Source: Enorma burkinafasonensis
GTDB lineage: Bacteria > Actinomycetota > Coriobacteriia > Coriobacteriales > Coriobacteriaceae
Assembly (NCBI RefSeq): GCF_902150035.1
Contig: NZ_LR597507.1
Location: 45,772-109,771 of the forward strand
Length of the DNA: 64,000 nt
Direction of reading: 5' to 3'
The notes below the pieces were generated by a model. The model did not search any database, was not told the origin of the DNA, and saw only the letters and a program-made list of their open reading frames with translations. Made by a program: the position numbers and the translations under genes. Position 1 is the first letter of the stretch; each line of letters starts with the position of its first letter. Positions 25,973-34,173 of this stretch are shown here, piece after piece.

Positions 25973-27199
25973 CTACAGCGCGAACATCACCACGGTGAGA
26001 ACGGTGATGAGGACAATCGTCGCCCAGGTGAGCACGTTCCAGACGCGGCCGTTGCGGTAGGTGCCCATGATCAGGCGGTCCTGCGCGATGAGGACGAGGA
26101 ACACCAGCAGCACGGGCAGCAGCACGCCGTTGATGACCTGCGCGCTCATCATGATGTCGAAGAGGTTCACCCCGGGCAGGATGACGAGCATCGCCGAGAC
26201 GAGGATGATGCCCGTGATGATGCCGCGGTAGGTAGGTGCCTCGTCCCAGGTGCGGTCCGCGCCGCGCTCCCAACCGAACGCCTCGCAGATCGCGCTCGAC
26301 GTGACGCCGGGGAGCACGCACGCCGCGAGGAAGCTCGCCGCCACGAGCCCGGCGCCGAACAGGATGGTCGACCACCGGCCGGCGATGGGCTCGAGCGCCT
26401 GGGCGGCATCGGCCGCGTCGGCGACCTCGATGCCCGCGGGATGCAGGACCGTCGCCGTGGTCACGATGATGAACCAGGCGATGGCGCACGCCACCACCGA
26501 GCCCGTGACCGTGTCGACGCGCTGCAGCGCGATGCCCTCCTCGTCGACGTTCTTGTCGACCACGTTGTTCTGGGCGAGGAAGATCATCCACGGCGCGATG
26601 GTGGTGCCGATCGTCGCGACCAGAAGCGACACGTACCCGGAATCGGGCACGAGGCGCGGCGTGACGGTCGCCACGGCGATCTCGCGCAGGTCGGGCCCCA
26701 CGAGGAAAGCCGCGGCGACATACGTGATGAAGACGCAGCTCACCAGAAGCAGGATCTTCTCGATGCGCTGGAAGCTCCCGCTCATGGTGATGAGCCAGAT
26801 GACGAGCCCCACGAGCGGCACCGAGATGGCCGCCGGCACGCCGAAGAGCGCGAGTCCGCTCGCGATGCCCGCGAACTCGGAGATGGTGACGGCGGTGTTG
26901 GCGACAAGGAGCGCCGCCATCGCGAGCGCCGAGAGGCGCACACCGAACCGCTCGCGGATGAGCGAGGCGAAGCCCTTGCCCGTGACGCAGCCGCACCGGG
27001 CGGCGGTCTCCTGCACGACTATGAGCAGGACCGCCATCACCGGCAGGATCCACAGCGTCCCGTAACCGAAGTCCGCGCCCGCGCTCGAGTAGGTCGCGAT
27101 GCCGCCGGCGTCGTTGCCCGCGAGCGCCGCGAGAAGCCCCGGCCCCATCGCGCCGAGCACCGCCGCCGGGGTGAGCCTCCCCCGTCCGTCCCGCGCCAT
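25973..27199 (-). CDS. Nramp-related magnesium transporter (NRMT type)
   Basis: A 408-residue integral-membrane transporter of the SLC11/Nramp superfamily with about 11 membrane spans. In Mn/Fe Nramps TM1 has DPGN and TM6 has MPHN. Here TM1 reads LAGNDAGGIATYSSAGA and TM6 reads TTIAPWMIFLAQNNVVD, so the metal-selective methionine is absent. These substitutions are what distinguishes the Nramp-related Mg2+ transporters studied in Eggerthella lenta and Clostridium. The gene begins 3 bp after the MgtE-like gene stops, so both are co-translated and a magnesium role is supported by two independent lines. Confidence 0.85.
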   Translation of the reverse strand: MARDGRGRLTPAAVLGAMGPGLLAALAGNDAGGIATYSSAGADFGYGTLWILPVMAVLLIVVQETAARCGCVTGKGFASLIRERFGVRLSALAMAALLVANTAVTISEFAGIASGLALFGVPAAISVPLVGLVIWLITMSGSFQRIEKILLLVSCVFITYVAAAFLVGPDLREIAVATVTPRLVPDSGYVSLLVATIGTTIAPWMIFLAQNNVVDKNVDEEGIALQRVDTVTGSVVACAIAWFIIVTTATVLHPAGIEVADAADAAQALEPIAGRWSTILFGAGLVAASFLAACVLPGVTSSAICEAFGWERGADRTWDEAPTYRGIITGIILVSAMLVILPGVNLFDIMMSAQVINGVLLPVLLVFLVLIAQDRLIMGTYRNGRVWNVLTWATIVLITVLTVVMFAL

Positions 27200-27202
27200 A
27201 CG

Positions 27203-29050
27203 CTACCCCGCCAGCGCGACGATCGAGACGATGGCGGCCGCGGCGTAGACCGCGCACGCGACGAGGACCGCAAGCAGGCTCATCGCCGTGCCCGACGTGT
27301 TGAGGTCGTGCTCGTCGCGCCAGAAGAGGGCCTTCAGGTAGGCGACCGAGCTCGCCGCACTCAAGAGCACGGTCGCCGCCGCGCAGGCGAAGCTCGCCGT
27401 GAACATGCGCGCGGGCAGACCACCCTCGCCGCCGGTGAACGCGGCGCCCACCATGAGCTGGCCGCAGAGGAAGACCACGAGGGCGAGCACCGCGCCGATG
27501 GCGGTCGCCTGGAAGAAGAAGGCGACATACGGCGTGCCCTCGTGCTCGCGCTCGTCGTACTCCAGGAAGTAGTTGCGCACGAACGCCGAGAACCGGCTCG
27601 CCGTGAGCAGCACCGCCGGCATGGCGCACATGGGGTAGATGAAGCGCTGGGAGCCCACGCCGAGCGACTCGAACAGCGCGGCGATGACGCCCGACACGAC
27701 CGCCCAGACCAAGATCCAGTAGTGCCTGCGGGCGAACCACGAGAGCACGTGCGTCGATTCGCCCTGGACGTTGTCGCCCGAGCCGACGCCCGCGATCTGG
27801 AGGTCCTCCTCGTGCTCCTCGGCGATGACGTCGAGCGCGTCGTCGACCGTGACGATGCCGAGCACGTGGCGGTTCTCGTCGCAGACGGGCACGGCCACGA
27901 GGTCGTACTTGGCCATCTCGTCGGCGACTTCCTCCTGGTCGAGGTCGGGCGCGACCCACACCACGTCGCGGTAGGCCAGATCGCACAGGCGCGCCTCGCG
28001 GTCGGCCACGATGAGCGTGCGCAGCGAGAGCACGCCGGTGAGGGCACCGGTGGCGTCGAGGGTGTAGACGTAGTAGACGCTCTCGAAGTCCTCGTCGAGC
28101 CGGCGGATCGCCTCGATGGCGTCCTCGGCGGTATCGGTCGCGGGCAGCGCCACGAACTCCGAGGTCATGATGCGGCCGGCCGTGTCCTCGCCGTAGCCGA
28201 GCAGGTTGCGGATGGCGCGCTCCTCCTTCACGCCCATGAGGCGCAGGAGCTTCTCGGCCTTCTCGTAATCGAGCTCCTCGATGAGGTCGGCCGCGTCATC
28301 GGGGTCCATAAGGGCGAGCATCGAGGAGGCGTCGCGGTCGCTCATGCCCTCAAGCACCTCGGCCACGAGCTCGTCGTCATCGAACTCGCTGATGGCCTCG
28401 GCCGCCTGGGCGGTGTCGAGCTGGGCGAACACCTGGCTGCGCAGGCGCGGGTCGAGCTGCTCGATGATGTCGGCGATGTCGGCCGGATGCAGCTCGTCCA
28501 AGGTCTTGTGCGACACGGAGAGCTTGATGGTCTGGGTGCTGCGCTCGAGCAGGTCCATGTAGGACCAGGCGATGATGTGCTCCTCGAGCGGCTTGCCCGC
28601 GATGCGGGCGACGCGCGCGACGACGCGCTCGAGCGCGGGGTGCATGGCGCGCAGGAGGCCGCGCATGCCCACCTCGGCGCCAAGCAGGCGCAGCTGGTTC
28701 TCCCCGGAGCTCGAGAGCTTGAGGTCGTTCACGCGCACGACCTTGAGGCCCTGGGTGTCGACGATCTGCTTGTTCAGGATATCGCGCGCGAGCAGGAGCT
28801 CATCGGGCTGGAGAAAGGAGAAGCGCACGTCGGTGTCGCGCGTCTTCAAGTGGACGCCCTCGTCATCGACGTGGTCGACGTACTTGCGCCAGCTGATCAT
28901 GAACGGCGTCTTGCCCGGTCCCTGGAAGGCGAGCGACGTGACGTGCGGGAACACCTCGCCCGTGGCGATACCGAGGTCGTTCACCACGCCGAGGCGTTTG
29001 CCGTCCACATCGAGGACGGGCAGCTTGAGCAGCTCGGAAAGATAGTTCAT
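27203..29050 (-). CDS. MgtE-like magnesium sensor protein with PRC-barrel, MgtE-N and CBS domains
   Basis: A 615-residue protein. The N-terminal PRC-barrel-like part (about 1-90) has LPVLDVDGKRLGVVNDLG. An MgtE-N domain (about 160-290) with its superhelix shows LHPADIADIIEQLDP and SDRDASSMLALMDPDDAADL. Two CBS domains follow (about 305-425, RIMTSEFVALPATDTAEDAI and ALDVIAEEHEEDLQI). The C-terminal region has about five membrane spans but does not show the canonical MgtE channel motifs. MgtE-N and CBS modules sense cytoplasmic Mg2+. With an Nramp-related Mg2+ transporter directly downstream, it may be a sensor partner rather than an independent channel. The start follows GAAGAAGGG; an upstream extension to 29182 has no support. 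Confidence 0.82.
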   Translation of the reverse strand: MNYLSELLKLPVLDVDGKRLGVVNDLGIATGEVFPHVTSLAFQGPGKTPFMISWRKYVDHVDDEGVHLKTRDTDVRFSFLQPDELLLARDILNKQIVDTQGLKVVRVNDLKLSSSGENQLRLLGAEVGMRGLLRAMHPALERVVARVARIAGKPLEEHIIAWSYMDLLERSTQTIKLSVSHKTLDELHPADIADIIEQLDPRLRSQVFAQLDTAQAAEAISEFDDDELVAEVLEGMSDRDASSMLALMDPDDAADLIEELDYEKAEKLLRLMGVKEERAIRNLLGYGEDTAGRIMTSEFVALPATDTAEDAIEAIRRLDEDFESVYYVYTLDATGALTGVLSLRTLIVADREARLCDLAYRDVVWVAPDLDQEEVADEMAKYDLVAVPVCDENRHVLGIVTVDDALDVIAEEHEEDLQIAGVGSGDNVQGESTHVLSWFARRHYWILVWAVVSGVIAALFESLGVGSQRFIYPMCAMPAVLLTASRFSAFVRNYFLEYDEREHEGTPYVAFFFQATAIGAVLALVVFLCGQLMVGAAFTGGEGGLPARMFTASFACAAATVLLSAASSVAYLKALFWRDEHDLNTSGTAMSLLAVLVACAVYAAAAIVSIVALAG

Positions 29051-29175
29051 GGAGCCCTTCTTCCGGAGGTCCCGCGGCGGGCGCGGGAGCGGGATTCTCG
29101 TGCGCAACATCGGCATCCGCACGCGCGGCGCCGCAGGGAAACCCCATGCGCGCGCCGAGTGAAGGGCACCCGCAG

Positions 29176-29284
29176 GGGTCACCGACTATGAGGTCGAGGT
29201 TTGGATTTCACCTGGCACCTTTCTCGTGACCCGACAAGACGTCACGGCACCGCGGGGCCCGCGGCGCTGCGACCTTCATACTAT
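29176..29284 (-). promoter_or_regulatory. Structured leader and -10 box upstream of the MgtE-like gene
   Basis: On the minus strand TATAGT (29284-29279) is a good -10 hexamer, giving a leader of about 220 bases. Within it GGGTCAC (29232-29226) pairs with GTGACCC (29182-29176) and encloses AGGT/ACCT and CGAC/GTCG hairpins, forming a multi-branch fold. It does not match the M-box or other riboswitch consensus I know. A magnesium-related regulatory RNA is possible but unproven. Confidence 0.35.
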
Positions 29285-29302
29285 AACGCAAAGCGCCCGG
29301 TC

Positions 29303-30652
29303 CTAGGCGGGAAGCACCGCATCGTCGGGCATGGAGACCTTGTTGTCGATGACCGCCTGGGGGATCCTGCCGTCGAGCTCGATGAGCTCGCCGACCGTCA
29401 CGATCGTGTAGCCCTGGTCGTGCAGGCCGTCGATGATCATCGGCAGCGCCTCGACGGTCTGCTCGCGGTTGCCGCCGCCATCGTGCATGAGCACGATCGA
29501 GCCGTTGTGCACGTTGTTGAGCACGGCGTCCGCGATGGCCTGGGCGCCGGGGCGCTCCCAGTCGCTCGTGTCGATGTTCCACAGCACGTTGCAGCCCACG
29601 ATATCGCCCGCGCGGGCCCACTCCTGCTCGGTGAAGGCGCCGTAGGGGGCGCGCATCATCTGGGTGCGGGTGCCGGTCGCCTGCTCGATGTTGTCGAAGG
29701 CCGTCGAGATCTCGCTGCGGAGCGAATCGCGCTCGAGCGTGGGGAGGTTCGCATGCGACTGCGTGTGGCTCGCGATCTCGTGCCCGCCGTCGACGACCGC
29801 CTGCGCGCCGGCGGGGTTGCTCGCCACCTGGTTGCCCAGGCAGAAGAACGTCGCGTGAACCCCACGGTCAGCGAGGACGGCGAGGATGTCGGGCGTGTAC
29901 TTGCTCGGGCCGTCGTCGAAGGTGAGCGCCACGTACGGGCCGCCCTCGGGCTTGAGGTTGATCGACCCGATGATCATATCGGTCGCGGGCACCGCGCCCT
30001 CGGCGTCGGCGGTCTCGCCGGACCGCTCGCCGTGCAGCACGGCCTTGCTGCCCGCCTGGCCCCACTGCTTCACGTACTGGACCGCCCCTCCGCGCTCCTT
30101 CTGGACCCCGGGCGCGATGGTGACCTCCTCCTCGGTGTAGGGCTCGAGCGCGTCGGTGCCGTTCGAGACGGTGTAGACCTCGCCGCCGCCGATGGTCGCC
30201 GACGCGACCTCCTCGGCGCTGAGCTCCTCGTCGCCGAGCGCGACGGTGCAGGGGTTGCCGCCCTGCTCGTCGAGGAGGTTGCCGCCGACCGACATGAGGC
30301 GTCCCGGCGTGGTGCCGAAGTGGTCGTTGTCCGCGAGGAAGGTCTCGAGCGGCGTGCCGATACGCACGGAGCACTCCTCACCGTTCACCGTAACGGTCAC
30401 GTCGCGCCAGGCGACGAACCACACGCCCGCGAGGATCACCACGGCGAGTGCGGCGGCGAGGGCCGCGAGCGCCTTGCCCGGCAGCTTCTTGCGCGGCGGG
30501 CGCGTGTGGGCGATGCGCGTGCCCGTGGCGGCACGGGCCCCCGCGTTCGCGGCGCGCGTACCCGTCGCGCGGTACCTTCTGCCCCCGCTCCCGAAATGCA
30601 GGTCGGAAGCTCCGCCTCGCTGGATATGCGGTCCCTTGCGGTTCCCGTTCAT
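29303..30652 (-). CDS. Membrane-anchored polysaccharide deacetylase
   Basis: NodB-type deacetylase of 449 residues, expected to remove N-acetyl groups from peptidoglycan or another cell-surface glycan. A basic N-terminus precedes a single membrane anchor (about 62-85), then a juxtamembrane region of about 150 residues with VTVTVNGEECSVRIGTPLE. The catalytic domain (about 220-445) is complete: TFDDGPS (catalytic Asp pair), HEIASHTQSHANL (metal-binding HxxxH), RAPYGAF and the final LMHDGGG histidine. GGGGAG lies 3 bases before the ATG at 30652; an ATG at 30664 is an alternative. It is downstream of a closely related gene. Confidence 0.93.
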   Translation of the reverse strand: MNGNRKGPHIQRGGASDLHFGSGGRRYRATGTRAANAGARAATGTRIAHTRPPRKKLPGKALAALAAALAVVILAGVWFVAWRDVTVTVNGEECSVRIGTPLETFLADNDHFGTTPGRLMSVGGNLLDEQGGNPCTVALGDEELSAEEVASATIGGGEVYTVSNGTDALEPYTEEEVTIAPGVQKERGGAVQYVKQWGQAGSKAVLHGERSGETADAEGAVPATDMIIGSINLKPEGGPYVALTFDDGPSKYTPDILAVLADRGVHATFFCLGNQVASNPAGAQAVVDGGHEIASHTQSHANLPTLERDSLRSEISTAFDNIEQATGTRTQMMRAPYGAFTEQEWARAGDIVGCNVLWNIDTSDWERPGAQAIADAVLNNVHNGSIVLMHDGGGNREQTVEALPMIIDGLHDQGYTIVTVGELIELDGRIPQAVIDNKVSMPDDAVLPA

Positions 30653-30681
30653 GATGCTCCCCATAACCGGCGCGCTCGAAG

Positions 30682-32088
30682 CTACGCCTCGCTATCCTCT
30701 TCCTTCTTCTCGGTCGTCGGCAGCGCGGCCCCTTCGGGAAGGCCGACCCGTGAGGGGTCGAGCTCCTCGGCAAGGCCGCTGTCCGTCTCGACCAGCTCGC
30801 TCACGGTGACGAGCCTATAGCCCTCGTCCTCGAGCCGGTCGATCAGGTCGGGCAGGGCGGCAACCAGCTGCTCGCCGGTCGCGTCGCTATCCGTGAGCAG
30901 CACGATGTTGCCGTTGCGGATGGACCCCATCACGTTCTCGACGATGGCGTCCGACCCGGGTAGCTCCCAGTCGCCGGAGTCCACGCTCCAGTAGACCACC
31001 GCGCCCATGAGGTCCATCGACTCGGCCCAGTTCTCGGTCGAAAACGAGCCGAAGGGCGCGCGCAGCAAGGTGGGACGGCTGCCCGTCGCCGCCTCGATGG
31101 CATCGAGGCCGCGGGTGATCTCCGAGCGCAGGTCGTCGCCCGCGAGCCCGGTGAGGTTCGTGTCGCTGTACGCGTTGGTCCCCAGCTCGTGGCCCGCGTC
31201 CGCGATGGCGCGGGCGAGCTCCGGATGCTCCTCGACGGCATCTCCCTGCAGGAAGAACGTAGCAGAAACGCCCTTCTCCTCCAACACGTCGAGGATGTCC
31301 TGCGTGTACCCGCTCGGCCCCTCGTCGAAGGTCAGGGCGACGTACCTGCCGTTATCGTCCGGCGAGACCGAGGTCCGCACCACCTGGCAGTCAACCGCTT
31401 CTTGAACGACGCCGCGGTCGAACGTGATGCCCGACTGCGCGCCGTGCCATACCTCGGAGCGACCGGGCTCGCCCCAGGTGCGCACGTACTGGATGGAGCC
31501 GCTGCCGTCGAGCGTGATGGTGGGCTCGATCACGGTCGCGTCGACCGTGTGCTCCTCGTACACATCGGCGCCGTCGGCGATCTCGAGCACCTCGCCGCCC
31601 GTGAGCTCCGTGGTCGCGAGGGCGTCCTCGGGGACCTCCTCGCCGTCGAGCGTGACGCTGTAGCGCGCGCCGCCCTCGCGCTTGAGCACCGAGTCATCGA
31701 CCGCGAGCAGGTCGCCCGGGGCGCACGACTCGTCGAGCCCCTCGTTCTCGATGAGCTGCTGGATGGTCCCGTTGATGTGGATGTGCGCCTCCTCACCGTT
31801 CAGGGTAACGGGCACGCTGCGGTTCAGGTACCAGATCACGCTCGCGGTGAAGAACAGGAGCGCGCAGCCCACGATGATGAGCGCGTAGGTGCGCCGCGCG
31901 CGGCGGCGCGGGTCGTGGTTCATGCGGCGCCGGCGGTTCCCGCCGAAGCCCTGGGTGTGGTTGAGATAGGTCGCCCCCGGCCGGCGGGCGCTGCGGCTCT
32001 TGCCGCGGGGCAGCTGGTACCCCCGGCTTTGGGGGGCACGCCGGGGCGTGGGGCGTCTCGTGTTGTAGGAGGTGGTGTGTTTCTGCAA
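30682..32088 (-). CDS. Polysaccharide-deacetylase-like protein with lost metal site
   Basis: A 468-residue paralogue of the downstream deacetylase, with the same anchor (about 60-85) and juxtamembrane arrangement. The NodB fold is recognisable but the catalytic residues are replaced: TFDEGPS has Glu for the second Asp, the HxxxH motif reads HELGTNAYSDTNL, and the C-terminal LMHDGGG reads LLTDSDATG. RAPFGSF is retained. It is therefore most likely a binding or scaffolding pseudoenzyme. The start was set at TTG (32088) because AGGAGG stands 5 bases before it; the GTG/ATG extension to 32118 has no ribosome site. Confidence 0.85.
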   Translation of the reverse strand: MQKHTTSYNTRRPTPRRAPQSRGYQLPRGKSRSARRPGATYLNHTQGFGGNRRRRMNHDPRRRARRTYALIIVGCALLFFTASVIWYLNRSVPVTLNGEEAHIHINGTIQQLIENEGLDESCAPGDLLAVDDSVLKREGGARYSVTLDGEEVPEDALATTELTGGEVLEIADGADVYEEHTVDATVIEPTITLDGSGSIQYVRTWGEPGRSEVWHGAQSGITFDRGVVQEAVDCQVVRTSVSPDDNGRYVALTFDEGPSGYTQDILDVLEEKGVSATFFLQGDAVEEHPELARAIADAGHELGTNAYSDTNLTGLAGDDLRSEITRGLDAIEAATGSRPTLLRAPFGSFSTENWAESMDLMGAVVYWSVDSGDWELPGSDAIVENVMGSIRNGNIVLLTDSDATGEQLVAALPDLIDRLEDEGYRLVTVSELVETDSGLAEELDPSRVGLPEGAALPTTEKKEEDSEA

Positions 32089-32127
32089 TGGTTCCTCCTC
32101 TGGTGCGCGGGCGCTCACCCGCGGGCG

Positions 32128-32892
32128 CTAGGCCTTCTTGCCCTTCTTCTTGGGCGCGGGGCCGGCGGCCTTCTTGAACTCGTCCTTGAACGCCGAGAAC
32201 ATGCCGCGCGTGCGGCCGAGCTGCCTGCCCAGCGCGCGCGAGCCCTTCTCCACCGCCGCCGAGCCCTTCTCGTCGAGGACGCGGGCGCCCTCGCTCACCT
32301 TGGCGCCGATCTTCGCCGTGGTCTCGGCCGCCTTGGCGGCAGCACCCCCCGACGGCTCCAGGTAGGCGACGGCGTCGTCGACGACCATCGTGGAGGCGGC
32401 GTAGCCCCGAAGCGCGCTCGCGGGCATCTCGACGGTGCCCAGAAGCGCGGTGGCCGTGCTGCCGGTCGTGATGGAGAAGCTCTTGACCGCACCGGTCCTG
32501 GCATCGAAGGCGGCGTCGGCGCAGTAGCCGAGCGACGTGCCCGACTCCGTCTTCACGTCCATGCCGACCCAGATGATACAGGCGTCCAGGTCGATACCTA
32601 AGCGCTTCGCGGCGGCCGCATCGTAGGTCTCGCGCCGGTCGGTGACCGCGAACACGCCCTCGTAGACCTTGAGGGCGTCGAGCGCCACGAAGCGATCGGG
32701 CTGCTTGATCATGCCCGCGACATCGGGCGGGGTCACCATGAACCCCACCACGCGGCGGCCGTCGGGCGTGAACACGGCGAAGTGCACGCGCCCGAGCCTC
32801 TTGGGATCGCGCGGCGTCCCGTCCTTGCGGGTGCGCTTGTCCTCCGCGGGGATGCGGTAGAGCTTGACCCCTTGGATATCCTTGGTGCGCAT
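32128..32892 (-). CDS. PRC-barrel domain protein
   Basis: A 254-residue protein with two PRC-barrel-like beta modules in the N-terminal 165 residues (GVKLYRIPAED, LGRVHFAVFTPDGRRVVGFMV and GYCADAAFDARTGAVKSFSI) and a basic, Ala/Lys-rich helical tail ending in KKKGKKA. PRC-barrels mediate protein or RNA contacts. Its start codon overlaps the stop of the upstream YtxH-like gene (TAATG), so both are co-translated. Function unknown; the pairing suggests an envelope or stress role. Confidence 0.75.
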   Translation of the reverse strand: MRTKDIQGVKLYRIPAEDKRTRKDGTPRDPKRLGRVHFAVFTPDGRRVVGFMVTPPDVAGMIKQPDRFVALDALKVYEGVFAVTDRRETYDAAAAKRLGIDLDACIIWVGMDVKTESGTSLGYCADAAFDARTGAVKSFSITTGSTATALLGTVEMPASALRGYAASTMVVDDAVAYLEPSGGAAAKAAETTAKIGAKVSEGARVLDEKGSAAVEKGSRALGRQLGRTRGMFSAFKDEFKKAAGPAPKKKGKKA

Positions 32893-33269
32893 TACGCCTC
32901 GGCGGCAGCCTCGGCGGCCTCGGGGGCGACCTCGACCTCGACGTCGACGGCGGGGGTCACGTTGCCGCCGGAGATGGCGTCGTTCAGGGTCTCGCGCAGC
33001 TGGTCCATGCGCTCGCGGGCGAGGTCGACCTTGGCGCGGAGCTCATCGGTCTTGGCGTCCATCATGGGGCCGAAGTCGTTCACCGCGGCACGGGCCTGCT
33101 CGGCGCCCTGCTCGTACATGTCGCGGGCGTTATCCCAGGCGTCGTTGGCCATGTCGGCGGCCATGGCGCGGGTCTCGGCGCCGGAGCGCGGCGCGACCAG
33201 GATGCCGGCGATGGTGCCGGCAGCGGCTCCGATAGTGGCGCCGACGATGAAGCTGAAGGCCTTACCCAT
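32892..33269 (-). CDS. YtxH-like small membrane protein
   Basis: A 125-residue protein with one N-terminal glycine-rich membrane segment (about 5-28, FIVGATIGAAAGTIAGILVAP) and RSGAETR, the YtxH/GvpP-like signature. An alpha-helical coiled-coil region (about 35-95) and an acidic Glu/Ala tail follow. YtxH proteins are general stress proteins. The gene is coupled to the PRC-barrel gene by overlapping codons. Confidence 0.82.
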   Translation of the reverse strand: MGKAFSFIVGATIGAAAGTIAGILVAPRSGAETRAMAADMANDAWDNARDMYEQGAEQARAAVNDFGPMMDAKTDELRAKVDLARERMDQLRETLNDAISGGNVTPAVDVEVEVAPEAAEAAAEA

Positions 33270-33439
33270 GTTCAGTCCTTTCCTCAGGGAGCCGCCGGGC
33301 GGCGGCCTACCTCGTGGTTCCCTATTATAACCATGGCCCGGTGTCCAAGCGGCCGCCGAGCGGGAACGTAACGGATGGCGCTACGATATCGCCGCATGCG
33401 CGGCGCACGAGCCGGGCCCTGCGGTCGGGCCGGGCGCCG

Positions 33440-34081
33440 CTAGCCGCGGTTGCCGGCGGCGGCTCCGCCGAACACGGGCTCCTCGGCGGGGTCGTCGGCA
33501 TCGGCCTCGGGGACCGCCTCGACCTCGATGGGGCCGGCAGGATCCTCGACGGCCCCAGCGGCCTCCGCCTCCTCGGCGACATCGCCCTCGGGTCCGGTGC
33601 CCTCGCCGCGCAGGCTCAGCACGAGCTGGCGCAGGCCCTCGACGGTGCCCGCGTAGTCGGGCGCGGTGGCCTCGGGATGCAGGAAGGCCCACTCCATCAT
33701 GAAGGAGGCCGACGAGAGCGCGCCGATGGTGAGCGCGTCGTCGGGGCAGCTGAGCTCGATATCGAACAGGCGTGGGTCCTCCGCCACGGCGTGCGTGCGC
33801 CCGCAGGAGATCTCGCCCGCGAGGCCCGTCGCGTTCATGACCTCGACGGTCAGGTGCTCGAGCAGGTGCGCGATCTCGGTGTCGCCCATGCAGTCCTGGA
33901 ACTCGCGCCCGGCGTCGCCCAGGCACACGTGCTTGGCGATCGCGGGGGCAAGATAGTACACGCGCGCAGTGGCCTCGATGTCCTCCGAGGTCATGAGCGG
34001 CATGCCGGGGTTGACGAGGACGCGGGCGCAGAGGTTGCGCTCGCCCACCGTGATCTTCATGATGTTGAACAGATGTGCCAT
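33440..34081 (-). CDS. Stand-alone cyanophycin-synthetase N-terminal-like protein
   Basis: A 213-residue protein. The first about 125 residues carry the pattern of the N-terminal domain of cyanophycin synthetase: IAKHVCLGDAGREFQDCMGD followed by TEIAHLLEHLTVEVMNATG and SCGRT. The ATP-grasp and Mur-ligase-like domains of that enzyme are absent here. The remainder is an acidic Ala/Glu/Pro-rich tail without structure. The start was set at MAHLFNIMKITVG because the longer frame to 34156 overlaps no ribosome site. It may be an inactive relative or a binding subunit; the enzyme itself is not in the window. Confidence 0.6.
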   Translation of the reverse strand: MAHLFNIMKITVGERNLCARVLVNPGMPLMTSEDIEATARVYYLAPAIAKHVCLGDAGREFQDCMGDTEIAHLLEHLTVEVMNATGLAGEISCGRTHAVAEDPRLFDIELSCPDDALTIGALSSASFMMEWAFLHPEATAPDYAGTVEGLRQLVLSLRGEGTGPEGDVAEEAEAAGAVEDPAGPIEVEAVPEADADDPAEEPVFGGAAAGNRG

Positions 34082-34173
34082 GTCTCTCCGTTCCTCAGCT
34101 GCCGGGTCGCCCTCACGCGGCGTGCATGCAGCTATCGTAGCGCATCGCGGGCCCATCCGCCCTCCGCGCGGGC

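Noticed and set aside
25751..29191. Open frame of 1146 codons on the plus strand antisense to the magnesium genes
   Set aside because: It is rich in Arg, His, Glu and Asp in a shadow-frame pattern, while the minus-strand genes have clear domains.
29176..29300. M-box, cobalamin or manganese riboswitch before the MgtE-like gene
   Set aside because: Isolated words look similar, but the diagnostic consensus regions do not line up, so only a generic structured leader is reported.
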